Origin: Neodiprion pinetum | Taxonomy: Eukaryota; Arthropoda; Insecta; Hymenoptera; Diprionidae | Assembly: GCF_021155775.2 (NCBI RefSeq) | Contig: NC_060232.1 | Span: 39,536,089 to 39,600,088 of the forward strand | DNA: 64,000 nt | Direction: 5' to 3' | Part shown: positions 1 to 8,324 of the stretch, piece after piece | Layout of the letters: each line of letters begins with the position of its first letter | Position numbering within the stretch: the stretch's first letter is position 1 | Translations under genes and position numbers: made by a program | Notes under the pieces: generated by a model | What the model was told of the DNA's origin: nothing | What the model saw: the letters and a program-made list of their open reading frames with translations, nothing else | Databases searched by the model: none

Positions 1-210
1 TCAACGCCCTCCCGGACCTCCTCCAGGCCCCCCGCCTCCGGGACCACCTCCTCCAGGGCCACCTCCTCTGGGACCCCCTGGTCCTCCGAAGCCACCCGGT
101 CCACCTCGACCGGGCCCACCTGGTCCACCTCGAGGTGGGCCCCAACTACCCGCTCCTCTAGGACCCGGACAACAGGGTCCGAAACAACAGCCAGGACAGA
201 CAGCTCCCAT
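1..210 (-). CDS. G1: small Cys-headed, Gly/Pro-rich protein (69 aa)
   Basis: A 69-codon ORF runs from ATG (208-210) to TGA (1-3). The head has Cys 5, 8, 9, 13 and 14 in a CPGCCFGPCC arrangement. The rest is GGP/GGG-rich with scattered Arg and ends in Gly-Arg. The only aromatics are one Trp and two Phe. The head and the ...GR end match G3, so the two are probably paralogues. The coding exon starts after a strong acceptor (TTTCTTTTTCAG, AG at 222-223), which pairs with a CCAG|GTAAGA donor at 334/333 and gives a 112-bp intron. No signal peptide is visible, and the function is unknown. The frame also stays open across the splice into the upstream exon, but I see no ATG there, so the ATG at 210 is the best start. 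G1 is head-to-head with G2. The window ends exactly at its stop, so the 3' UTR is outside. Confidence 0.62.
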   Translation of the reverse strand: MGAVCPGCCFGPCCPGPRGAGSWGPPRGGPGGPGRGGPGGFGGPGGPRGGGPGGGGPGGGGPGGGPGGR

Positions 211-333
211 CTCGAGGGGTTCTGAAAAAGAAACGAATGAACCAAGTAACGATTACGAGCTTTTTCGAATAATCGCACAAAGATTTGGACCAAATGGTCT
301 ATCCGTGAAGTGAATATCCAGATGATTTCTTAC

Positions 334-393
334 CTGGACCTTTGAGGTTGATTGTGAATTGCCAACAGCACGCCAACGGACTGTCCGACACTG
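334..393 (-). other. Probable 5' exon of G1 (untranslated or former coding exon 1)
   Basis: On the minus strand a CCAG|GTAAGAAAT donor closes this segment at 334. G3 has the same GTAAGAAAT donor. A TCAGTG initiator-like sequence sits near 391-394. Read in phase 1 into G1, the exon is open and gives a CC pair followed by a Gly-Pro at the junction, resembling exon 1 of G3. The position matching G3's ATG reads TTG (374-376). The 5' boundary is a guess. Confidence 0.35.
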
Positions 394-653
394 AGGTTAT
401 CCGTTCTATTCTGAAATCCGCAAAGCCAGTACCTAAAGATAGAAATTTATTTTTTTTTTTTGCTGCGTGTAATCGCTCCCCCCACCCGTGACTCCGGTCA
501 AATAGTGCGCATAGTCATAACCCGAGTTCGAATTCTAAGCAGAGATATTGACCGAAATTCATCAGAACCTTGAGTGACTAATCAGTCGCCGCCGAATCGT
601 TTCGGGCAGGGCGTGAACGTCGAAAACACGTACGGTCGGTAAAAAGCGGTTTG

Positions 654-713
654 TGGTGGGAGGGTAATCTTATCAGGAGTATTCTCCGGCAGAGATATCG
701 AGCTGGCATAAAG
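654..713 (+). promoter_or_regulatory. Promoter of G2: TAATCTTATCAG (GATA-type) element plus CATAAAG box
   Basis: A TGGTGG block followed by GGTAATCTTATCAG ends at 676. The TATA-like CATAAAG lies at 707-713, and a TCACT initiator candidate follows near 728-732. The upstream block is almost identical to the one at 2854-2876 in front of G4. CTTATC is the reverse complement of the GATAAG core bound by GATA factors. The 5' exon and its donor could not be fixed; GTCA|GTGAAA near 794 is one weak candidate. Confidence 0.5.
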
Positions 714-924
714 CTGTGGTCCGAACACCTCACTGGAATAACCCAAAACCAACGCCTTAACATTTCGCATCGTGCAGGAACCAATCCGTCGGTCAGTGAA
801 AAATTCTGATAATCACGTAATACGAGTTGCACTTTCATACAGTAGAAGACAGCTACAAGGATTCTCTAAATCGGAGACCCACTAAACTCACTCAACAATT
901 TTTCCTCAGGTAAAAACAACAATA

Positions 925-1200
925 ATGGGACAACCAGCCGGACCACCCCATGGCGGACATCACGGAGGTCCTGGGGGACCTCACGGCGGTCCTCACGGCG
1001 GTCCCGGAGGACATGGAGGACCTCATGGCGGCCCCGGCGGTCCCGGCGGACCTCATGGAGGCTTTGGAGGGCCTGGAGGACCCCACGGTGGCCCTGGAGG
1101 ACCGGGAGGACACCACGGTGGTCCTGGAGGACCGGGAGGACCCCACGGTGGACCTGGAGGACCCGGATTTCACCACGGAGGTCCTCCACCCCGCCACTAA
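925..1200 (+). CDS. G2: Gly/His/Pro-rich GGPHGG-repeat protein (91 aa)
   Basis: A 91-residue ORF starts at ATG 925 and ends at TAA 1198-1200. After MGQPAGPPHGG the protein is built from GGP, GGH and HGG units. It has about 15 His, two Phe, one Arg near the end, no Lys, no acidic residue and no Cys. The start is supported by a good acceptor (TTTTTCCTCAG, exon from 910) only 15 bases upstream, so the 5' exon is untranslated. The leader after the acceptor begins GTAA and runs into AATGGGA, exactly as in G4. An AATAAA lies about 125 bases downstream. There is no signal peptide. The His content suggests metal or pH-dependent behaviour, and the repeats suggest an extended polyglycine/polyproline-II-like structure; both are inference. 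No named family is recognised. The gene is head-to-head with G1. Confidence 0.65.
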   Translation: MGQPAGPPHGGHHGGPGGPHGGPHGGPGGHGGPHGGPGGPGGPHGGFGGPGGPHGGPGGPGGHHGGPGGPGGPHGGPGGPGFHHGGPPPRH

Positions 1201-1323
1201 TCACCTATTGTTACGAAATATTCTATGTCTATCACTCTATAATCTTATATATCCATATTGGAGTTCTAACATAACGTATAATTGAACAACACTCTCACGG
1301 GTCTTATGTTTTTACTTGCTTAT

Positions 1324-1329
1324 AATAAA
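1324..1329 (+). terminator. Polyadenylation signal of G2
   Basis: An AATAAA hexamer lies about 125 bases after the G2 stop on the same strand. A 3' UTR of this length fits a small insect mRNA. Confidence 0.45.
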
Positions 1330-2035
1330 AAATGATGCCCTCAACCACGGTGCGATGTTTACTCTTTTTACATACGTATAATATGAGATCAGATATCAGA
1401 GTCAGAAAGAGAATGAGTCAGAACACCATGTCTGCTTATCTGAGTATGTAAATAGTCATTTGAAATCTCAAGTGTGGCTATGATTCAACAATTATGCTGT
1501 TAGTAATCAGATGTAACCTCTATAATAATTACCACTAGAAATTATATATGATTCAGAGTTCGAGGAATGTTGAACGTAAATTGTGATAACCGAGCAGCTG
1601 CCGTATCTAGTATTCCGACATATTGAATTGAAAAACATCCTGTCTAGTCGATAGGCAATACCAAATCCGAGGTCTCGTTTCCCGAATTTCGTTGTTATAA
1701 TTTTCTCGATCGCCAAGGCATGCTCTTGTGTGTAATAATAATACTCGTAACAATAGTGGAAAACAAATAAGAGCAGCAAATTGCAAGTATGAATTAATAA
1801 AATATCGGGTACAAAAACAATGCCAGAAATGGTTCTCACGTGTGTATTTTTATTCAGCGAACAAAATTAGAAGAGTAATGAGGTTGTGATTGACATAAAT
1901 ACGTTGCCTATACTGCTGCCTGATCTATAAATTAATTCATATACATCCGAATTGAATATTCCTTGCAATTTATTCGGCACTACTCGAACGTAGGTTTAAT
2001 CAAGCCTTCGGAAGGCTTTCCTGGTATCGTCTTCT
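1330..2035. other. Convergent spacer between G2 and G3
   Basis: This is AT-rich intergenic sequence between two converging 3' ends. On the minus strand there are AATAAA signals at 1969-1974 (about 62 bases past the G3 stop) and 1849-1854. No convincing ORF or RNA gene was seen. Confidence 0.45.
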
Positions 2036-2613
2036 TCAACGTCCCCAACCTCCGGGTCCCGGTCCTCCCCAGCCTGGACCTCCTGGACCTCCGGGACCTC
2101 CTGGTCCTGGAGGATGCGTTCCCCATCCTCCGTGATGAGGGGGACCAGGGTCACAACAGCAAAGGCATCCCGGACCACAGCAGCCAGGACAGGGCTCTGT
2201 TATTGCGGTAGAACGTGAGTTAAGTTTGCGGGTAATAAGAATTAGTTAATTGTTTGAAAAGCTAACTGTTGTTAGTATAGTGATCTTAGTGATAGAATCG
2301 GAGGAATATCCAAAGTACTGAATATTCCAAATTGGAAAATTTCTCAAATTTCACATGTGGAAATGGAAAACTGAATACAAAGATTATGGTTTCGTATGGC
2401 ATCAAATATTGTTGTAAATTGTAGAAGAGGGAAGGTGATGTAATAAAAATTTGATAACGAAAAAAAAAAACTAGAACAAACGCATTATGTATGAAGTTCG
2501 AGTCCAATTTTAAAATAATGTGAAAAATCGGTTGATATAATATTGTCGATAAATCGACTAAATTTCTTACCAGGTCCAGGACAACAAATTATCGTTGGGC
2601 AACACTGTCCCAT
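2036..2613 (-). CDS. G3: two-exon Cys-rich, Gly/Pro-rich protein (67 aa)
   Basis: Exon 1 is 2571-2613 (ATG at 2611-2613, 43 nt) and ends CCTG|GTAAGA. Exon 2 is 2036-2196, after an AACAG acceptor. The intron is phase 1 and 374 bp long. The 204 coding bases close exactly on TGA (2036-2038). The first 29 residues hold 11 Cys (4, 5, 10, 11, 17, 20, 21, 25, 27, 28, 29), mostly as CC or CCC groups. Then come a His-His and a GGPGGP-rich tail with two Trp, ending WGR. The CPGCC block right after the intron matches G1, as does the ...GR end. The Cys pairs could bind metal or form crosslinks, but this is inference and I do not identify it as a metallothionein. There is no signal peptide. The gene is head-to-head with G4. 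No single ATG-initiated ORF reveals it; the ORFs visible over exon 2 are in other frames. Confidence 0.6.
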
Positions 2614-2853
2614 TTTTGACTGAGCCGATGTGTAACAAAATTTGACGTAGAATTAATCCTGCCCCCAATCAAAGCCAGCCTCTGTGAAAAACTTGCACTG
2701 CGCAACTAAGACACGCGTTCAAATAATGTGGGTTAATATTATTGAGACGTCAATCAAGATGGTTTGACGAAACATGTAATAAACTTGACTCATTCGGTTA
2801 CAGCTCGATCAGTGTAGGGCGTGGAAGTGAACTAGATATATGAATTCGGCGAG

Positions 2854-2925
2854 TGGTGGAAAGCTAATCTTATCAGCGATTATTAGCGGACGACGGGCGT
2901 CCAGATAACGGTTTGGTATAAAATA
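2854..2925 (+). promoter_or_regulatory. Promoter of G4: TAATCTTATCAG element plus TATAAAATA box
   Basis: A TGGTGG block then GCTAATCTTATCAG ends at 2876, matching the G2 promoter. A second GATAACGG lies at 2904-2911 and a canonical TATAAAATA at 2917-2925. Transcription should start near 2945-2950. The divergent gene G3 begins about 240 bases to the left, so the elements could serve both genes. Confidence 0.6.
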
Positions 2926-2946
2926 CCGGGCCGGCTAACTGATAGG

Positions 2947-2994
2947 CAAACCCAACTAGTCAAGTTTTTTCACTTTTCTCGAGAAATCCGCAGA
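2947..2994 (+). other. 5' untranslated exon of G4
   Basis: The exon starts about 25-30 bases after the TATA box and ends at a strong donor, CAGA|GTAAGT (GT at 2995-2996). It contains no ATG. The matching acceptor is ATGCATTTCAG ending at 3453, giving an intron of about 459 bp. The 5' end is estimated from TATA spacing. Confidence 0.5.
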
Positions 2995-3468
2995 GTAAGT
3001 ATCGAGTTCAACTTTCATCGCCATTTCTCAATAGCCTTTTTACTGTGCTTAACCTTAATACTGCAGAATTTATCCTCAATCAAGCTTTATTCATACGTTG
3101 CAATGTAGAGTGTAATTGAATCTAACAATTTTGTCACCTCACGTTGTGAACGCACTGTCATAATGCCGCTTACTAAAAACCACGTACAAAATTATCTACG
3201 GATTTTAAATTTTCCCATACAAGCCACTGAAACATTCATCCAAGTATATCATAGTTATATGGTTAATTTTATTCATGAACTGCTCAACAATACAGTTTTC
3301 AATCCTTTTGGGTTTTTTCTCGTAACCACATAAAATTACCTTTTTTTACATGTAAGAATTTGATGGATCAGTACATCTAAGGCTACAGAATTGGAACCTG
3401 GCTTCACCCTTTCCAAAAACAAGTCACAATCCTTCATTCGCAATGCATTTCAGGTAATAGAAAGAGAA

Positions 3469-3642
3469 ATGGGAGCACCAGGTGGACCACCCGATGGACC
3501 CGATGGAAAGGGAGGACAGCAGGGTGGACCAAATGACGGTCCCGGAGGCCACGGAGGCCAGGGAGGCCATGGAGGTCAGGGAGGTCACGGAGGACCTAAC
3601 GATGGTCCCGGAGGACAGGGAGGACACGGTGGCCCACACTAA
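3469..3642 (+). CDS. G4: Gly-rich GGH/GGQ-repeat protein (57 aa)
   Basis: The coding region is 57 codons from ATG 3469 to TAA 3640-3642. An in-frame ORF extends upstream to 3391, but that part crosses the acceptor at 3453 and reads as ordinary intron, so I take the later ATG. It follows the acceptor by 15 bases, as in G2. After MGAPGGPP the protein has Gly at every third position in runs (residues 10-19, 24-42 and 46-55), with P, D, N, Q, H and K between. A PNDGPGG motif occurs twice. There are no Cys, aromatic or aliphatic residues beyond one Ala. Such regular Gly spacing fits a polyglycine-II or polyproline-II helix, as in collagen-like and snow-flea antifreeze folds, but this is only a resemblance. 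There is no signal peptide. The gene is head-to-head with G3. Confidence 0.65.
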   Translation: MGAPGGPPDGPDGKGGQQGGPNDGPGGHGGQGGHGGQGGHGGPNDGPGGQGGHGGPH

Positions 3643-3735
3643 CGAGTCCGCGAAAGAAGAGCATATCGTCTCAATGCTTGAATAATAGTTGGCCGCATTT
3701 CTCATTGTTGGTGGCCGATATGGACATTTTTGATG

Positions 3736-3741
3736 AATAAA
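3736..3741 (+). terminator. Polyadenylation signal of G4
   Basis: AATAAA lies about 94 bases after the G4 stop, followed by a T-rich, TTGT-containing stretch that could be the downstream element. Confidence 0.5.
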
Positions 3742-5019
3742 CATTTTTGTATTGTACAGAACATAGTACAATAGTGTCACAATGAATCCTTCAACTAACT
3801 TTACTGCGACGTACTGTTAAGCCTACTCCTAACAACTCTCCTCTCGTACGGAGGATATGCTTTATGAATATCGATGATTTACAAGGTAGCTGATATGTTT
3901 AACGACTCATTTTTACATGTGCATTAATGAGTCATGCTCCGAGTTTCAGTAACTGTAATTAATCACGCAATTTTTCGGTATCTGAATACTCGGTATCAGT
4001 TTATATGGCCTGTAAATTGTAATATGTGATCCATTCGTTCATCCTTTATCCAGGAATGAAATGACTATCAATTTTCAATCAACGAAATTCCGTTATGCGC
4101 TACATTATTTTTACGTCAGTCAATTCTATTTCGCGGATCGTCAGGTTCTGAATTTGACCCAGAAATTTAATACGTAAGAACACCTGCACGTGTACGTTTG
4201 AGTTGAATTTTTTCAACCGCTTTTGACGGCTTGGCAGAGAGTGAATAATCACTGACTAGCGTGGTTTGAATTGATTGTAGAATCTGCAGTTAGCAACGAG
4301 ACGTCCGATTGACGTAATAATCAGTATGATATACATATACATATATGCAGACATATACATGCATAGAAAGATTTTTCAAAACAGTGCGACAAACACATGA
4401 AATCAATCATCGGTTGAAGGGTTATAAAAATCTGCACACTTGGACCGCTTATCTTTCAGCCTGCACGGTTTTCTCGCTCTGCGGGGTCGCGAGAGCAAAT
4501 CGCACAAGTATACATATTCATGGCAAACAGTCGTTCATCTAGCTGCGCTAATTATTCTGTAATTCGCAGAGCTTCCGGTCGTTAATCTCGACGATCTTAA
4601 AATTAAAAGCACGAACAGCAACTCGGTTGTTGAGAGTTTGGCATGTTTTTATTCTCGGACCATTCACGGTGACGTGTAAACATACGCTTGATTGTTTACT
4701 ATTTACCATAGATATACTGGTATCGTTATTAACGTTATCTATACCTCCTTACATCAATCCTCCAGAGTGATGTCGGAGCAAACATACCGCGTGACATATC
4801 TATAATAAAATGATATACAGCCTTGATATTTACCTATACTGAACCTTTATTGTTACATGTTATAAGTGTTCACTCTTGTCTTTTTTTGATTTATAGTGCT
4901 CCATCAATCTAATCATGAGTTGCACAACCTTAGATAAGAAATATTATAGCTGTTCAAGTATTTGATCTTGCACGGTCAGATTCACAAGCTGCTTCTTCTT
5001 TTTCTCCACCTGTAGTCAT
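3742..5019. other. Convergent spacer between G4 and G5
   Basis: AT-rich intergenic sequence lies between two converging 3' ends. A minus-strand AATAAA at 4846-4851 is a candidate signal for G5. The plus-strand ORF at 4345-4542 has no repeat composition or splice context like the cluster genes, so I do not call it. Confidence 0.4.
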
Positions 5020-5709
5020 CTAAAATCCTCCTCCTCCCCCACCGCCTCCGCCACCGCCTCCAAACCCTCCACCTCCACCCCCGAATCCACCGCCTCCCAT
5101 GTCTCCACCAAATCCTCCGCCAGGACCTCCGAATCCACCACCCGGACCCCCGAATCCTCCACCCGGACCCCCGAATCCTCCACCTGGACCACCGAATCCT
5201 CCTCCAGGACCACCAAATCCACTGTGTCCCCCAAATCCTGGTCCACCGAATCCACCCGGACCACCGAATCCTACGAGAATTAGAAGTCCCTTCAACATGA
5301 TACAAGTGCACTCAACCCTCGTACGACTAAGCCATCTAGTTTACAATTACTTCAAAGATTTGTGATCTACTCTAAGCATCTGCATTTTTTTGTTTTAAGA
5401 TACATTGAATTGCCAACACGTCCCAAAACTACACAAAAACATTGTTTGTGAAATCCAGGTCATTCGATTGGTACGATGGCGTCAAACATATTTGATGGAT
5501 TACCGGATCAGACCTCGGACCATCTGTCATTTCAGGGTCGAGCAAATTCGACTGCAAAGGAGTTGATTTACAGGGGTACTGGAAACCGGAAATTGATAAT
5601 GTCATCAGTATTTACCTGGATGGCCAAAGTGAGGGCCCATGAAACCTGGACCCATCATCGGCGGGGGTGGTGGTGGTCCTGGACCACCGAAGCACCAACC
5701 TATTCCCAT
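5020..5709 (-). CDS. G5: two-exon Gly/Phe/Pro-rich GFGGPGG-repeat protein (114 aa)
   Basis: Exon 1 is 5616-5709 (ATG 5707-5709) and exon 2 is 5020-5270. The donor is CCAG|GTAAATAC and the acceptor TTCTCGTAG. The intron is phase 1 and 345 bp. The 345 coding bases close on TAG (5020-5022). Exon 1 encodes MGIGWCFGGPG, a six-Pro run, and a Met/Phe/His segment with FMGPHFGHP. Exon 2 is a GFGGPGG array, then a DMGGGG spacer and a poly-Gly tail with periodic Phe, ending in Phe. An alternative single-exon start at 5298 gives a tempting hydrophobic MLKGLLILV N-terminus. That stretch is exactly the intron 3' end, so I reject it as a signal peptide. The phase-1 intron after Pro-Gly matches G3. GFGG repeats resemble phenylalanine/glycine-rich cuticular and other insect structural proteins in composition only. 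The gene is head-to-head with G6. Confidence 0.58.
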
Positions 5710-6660
5710 GCTATCCAATCTCCACCGGAAGTGAGTCTTGAGATATAACTAATTGCTCGAGTCGCGGCTCTGCAAAATGAATTCGCGACTACTGGGGCCG
5801 CTCACCGTAGCCAATTCATCGAAGCGTTTCGAGCCACCGACAGCCGAAAACTGATGACTCAACACTCGGGTATGGAATTATGATCTGCTATCAGCGTGAT
5901 AACGGTCCTTATTCAGACGCGGAAAATAGAACGTCAACGTTCCCATATCGATTACTTGACGAATTCGCGACTTCCGCGCTTCCAGTCAGCGTTTCGTCGT
6001 ATTGTTGAACGCCTGTCCAAAGATTGGCACTTCCGAGACCCACCTGGTTTTTGACTGACTCAGACCGCGTGACGCTGATTTGTTTGCCTCTTTTCATTCC
6101 GCCGAATCGCAGGGCGTCAACACTGTGAAGTGATAAAAAAACGCCAACGCCGAATTAACCACTGGTGAAAACGCATTAAATCCGCGGAGAAATGTCTAAG
6201 GATAAATAGCGCAAAACAATGAAGCGTAAACTTGAAAATGTGTAAGTATTAAAAATATGACTGATTGTAAGCAAATAATAAACAGTTAGTATTCGTTGCT
6301 ATCCAGACTTGTGTAGACGGGAATGGCAAAATTGCTTCAGCAAAATGTCGATGCATGCAAAGTTGTTTTCGCGAATATTTAACAAGCTTGGGATTAGCCT
6401 GGTAATTGTTGTTACTTAAACCCGTTCATCGGCGAAAAATTGCACCGTGTTACGAAACAGTACCAGAGCAATTGCGCATCACGGGAAATGACTCATCGGA
6501 CGAGTCGAAACATGTCCAGGGGGCTTCGACGCGCTGACGCATGCCCAGAAATAGACCGATAACTCAGGGGAATTTTCAAACGATTCGCGGAACCAACGAT
6601 GAGTTTAGCCAATGAGGAGCGAGGCATAAACCACACTCTGAAACCGTGATTAGATATGCC
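5710..6660. promoter_or_regulatory. Divergent spacer between G5 and G6
   Basis: This stretch holds the upstream regions of both genes. A TATCAGCG followed by GATAACGG lies at about 5890-5905, echoing the same two words near the G4 promoter (2871-2911). A further GATAAC occurs near 6557 and a CCAAT at about 6609-6613. No clear TATA box was found for G5; a weak GAATAAGG lies near 5914 on the minus strand. No gene was seen inside. Confidence 0.35.
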
Positions 6661-6665
6661 GGGAG

Positions 6666-6733
6666 TATAAGAGCCGAGTGCTTCTCGGTGATGAGCAGTG
6701 CTACGTGAACCGTCATTCAGTCAACTGGCGAAG
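6666..6733 (+). promoter_or_regulatory. G6 promoter (TATAAGAG) and 5' untranslated exon
   Basis: TATAAGAG at 6666-6673 is followed 30 bases later by a GCAGTG initiator-like sequence (about 6695-6700). The exon ends at a strong donor, GAAG|GTAAGT, with the last exon base at 6733. The partner acceptor TTTTCCAG ends at 6911, giving a 178-bp intron and placing the G6 ATG two bases into exon 2. Confidence 0.55.
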
Positions 6734-6912
6734 GTAAGTACAAGCGCTGAATTACAACTGTGATATTGCATTGCTCTGCCTTTTGCGAGATATTGTATCC
6801 AACTGTACCTGAAACAACGCACATCAGGGGTTGAGCGATTCCGCTGCAGAAAAACAGCTTCCTCATTTTCATCCATTTACTAAATTCACGGCAAGGGTGG
6901 CTATTTTCCAGC

Positions 6913-7131
6913 ATGTATCCCCACCACCCACCGCACGGCCCACCACCCCCGGGTCCACCTCACCATGGGCCCCCGCATCACCCACATGGACCACCGCCAC
7001 CACCACACCATGGTCCACCACCGCCTCACTACGGCCCACCGCCGCCTCACCATGGCCCTCCTCCGCCGCATCATGGTCCCCCACCACCACCTCATGGACC
7101 ACCCCATCATCATCACCCACCCCATTTCTAG
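6913..7131 (+). CDS. G6: His/Pro-rich HHGPPPP-repeat protein (72 aa)
   Basis: A 72-codon ORF runs from ATG 6913 to TAG 7129-7131. It sits just after a TTTTCCAG acceptor, and the Met is only one base inside the exon. After MYPHHPPHG the protein is almost entirely Pro, His and Gly in HGPPPP and HHGPPPP units. It has one internal Tyr, ends HHHHPPHF, and lacks Cys, Lys, Arg and acidic residues. Composition links it to the large G7 immediately downstream on the same strand, while architecture (untranslated exon 1, single coding exon) links it to G2 and G4. Poly-His/Pro suggests metal binding or pH-dependent assembly, which is inference. No signal peptide is seen. No family name is assigned. The gene is head-to-head with G5. 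Confidence 0.65.
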   Translation: MYPHHPPHGPPPPGPPHHGPPHHPHGPPPPPHHGPPPPHYGPPPPHHGPPPPHHGPPPPPHGPPHHHHPPHF

Positions 7132-7521
7132 TCATACTAACTGGTAATTCTAACTCAGCTAACTTAAAACTGTCCGCTAACCCCCCTAACGAATTTGATC
7201 GCTAGTTAAACTCTTTTTCTTACTCTTTCTGTTTTGAGAATCTTCTAAACTGTATTTGTATTTCTAGAGTGAAGGCAAAGGCTCGTGTCCGTCTCAGATG
7301 GCCTAAGGTGTCGGGATACGATCTACTACTTATATCGATTAGGGGATCCGAAGAACTAGATTAGTGGCTCGATTTTCATTTTACCGATCTCTTTGCATCA
7401 CATCTCATTGTTAATATTGTTACATTGTTATTACTACTGTTGTCACTATTATTGTTGTTATGAATATTGATTATTCTGAACACTGTAATTGTATAATATG
7501 ATATGTCACAAAGTTTATAAA

Positions 7522-7527
7522 AATAAA
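7522..7527 (+). terminator. Possible polyadenylation signal of G6
   Basis: AATAAA lies about 390 bases after the G6 stop on the same strand. The 3' UTR would be longer than those proposed for G2 and G4, so the assignment is tentative. Confidence 0.35.
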
Positions 7528-8200
7528 CTATTTATACTGTACACCATTCTATCTTCGGTCGTTACTTTTATACGGAATGTAGTAATTATTGTTTTATTAT
7601 ATGAAAATAATGAAAGACTTCGATCGACAATAGTGTTGAAAGGCAACGAGACGGCGGGAATCTTGTGTGATTCGGTCCTCCGAGCCTACGAGTAGAACAA
7701 GAAGCGAGGCGTGTAAGAGATTTTTTGTCCGTCCATATTTAACTCTCTGATCCGTTACGAAGTCGTGTTTTCACGTGCCGGTGATTTTATACGTTGCTTT
7801 CAGACACTCGCAAAGAAGAGTCGAATATAAATGAGCTGAAGGATGACTTTAAGTGTAATGGAGAGAAAAAGAGAAAAAACGTTCCGAATTGTTTTCAAAA
7901 TTAATGTATATGCGTAAAAAAATCAGGATTTATTCATTACCCGCTTATAACTACATGCTGACAGTTCATTCGTTGTACGTTATCGAGACTTGTAAAGATA
8001 AGATTAACGAATCGACTTGTGTTATCCACAGCAGTTTCAATTCGTCGCTCGATCATGATAGCATTGTGTCGTTCTTTAACCTAACCTCGAATATAATCCA
8101 AGTTCAATATCCCGCTACAAAAGGCAAGCAACTCAATAAGCACCTAAATTACGCGTACGTGATGCAGGTGAAGAAGTGTCTTACATTCGTCTCATTACAG
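7528..8200 (+). other. G6-G7 interval, probable promoter and leader of G7
   Basis: A TATAAAT lies at about 7826-7832, downstream of CpG-containing sequence. At the right edge, CATTACAG (8193-8200) is a good acceptor for the G7 coding exon. I could not find a confident upstream donor; CAG|GTGAAG at 8167 is too close. The open frame across 7889-8353 starts at a non-ATG codon and lacks cluster composition, so it is not called. Confidence 0.35.
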
Positions 8201-8324
8201 GCTTTGCTCAGTACTTTTTGGCATTCTTCAAGTGATATCACACGCTTCCCTCTCGCACGTGAACCACTGCAGAGTGATTATCGAGACATCACACTCGTTC
8301 CACGTCCCGTTCGACATCGTCGAG

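Noticed and set aside
925..1200. Collagen-like domain in G2
   Set aside because: The units are GGP, GGH and HGG with frequent frame slips, not continuous G-X-Y triplets. Collagen is therefore not supported.
3391..3468. N-terminal extension of G4 from 3391
   Set aside because: The segment crosses a good acceptor at 3453, reads as intron, and a spliced leader with a TATA promoter is present upstream.
5099..5365. Plus-strand Pro-rich (PPNPPPG) ORF opposite G5
   Set aside because: It is antisense to the Gly-rich coding repeats. The minus strand has matched splice sites and an exactly closing two-exon frame.
8232..8324. Start of G7 at 8232
   Set aside because: The codon there is GTG, not ATG. 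The first ATG in the frame is 8325, or the exon is joined to an unseen upstream exon.
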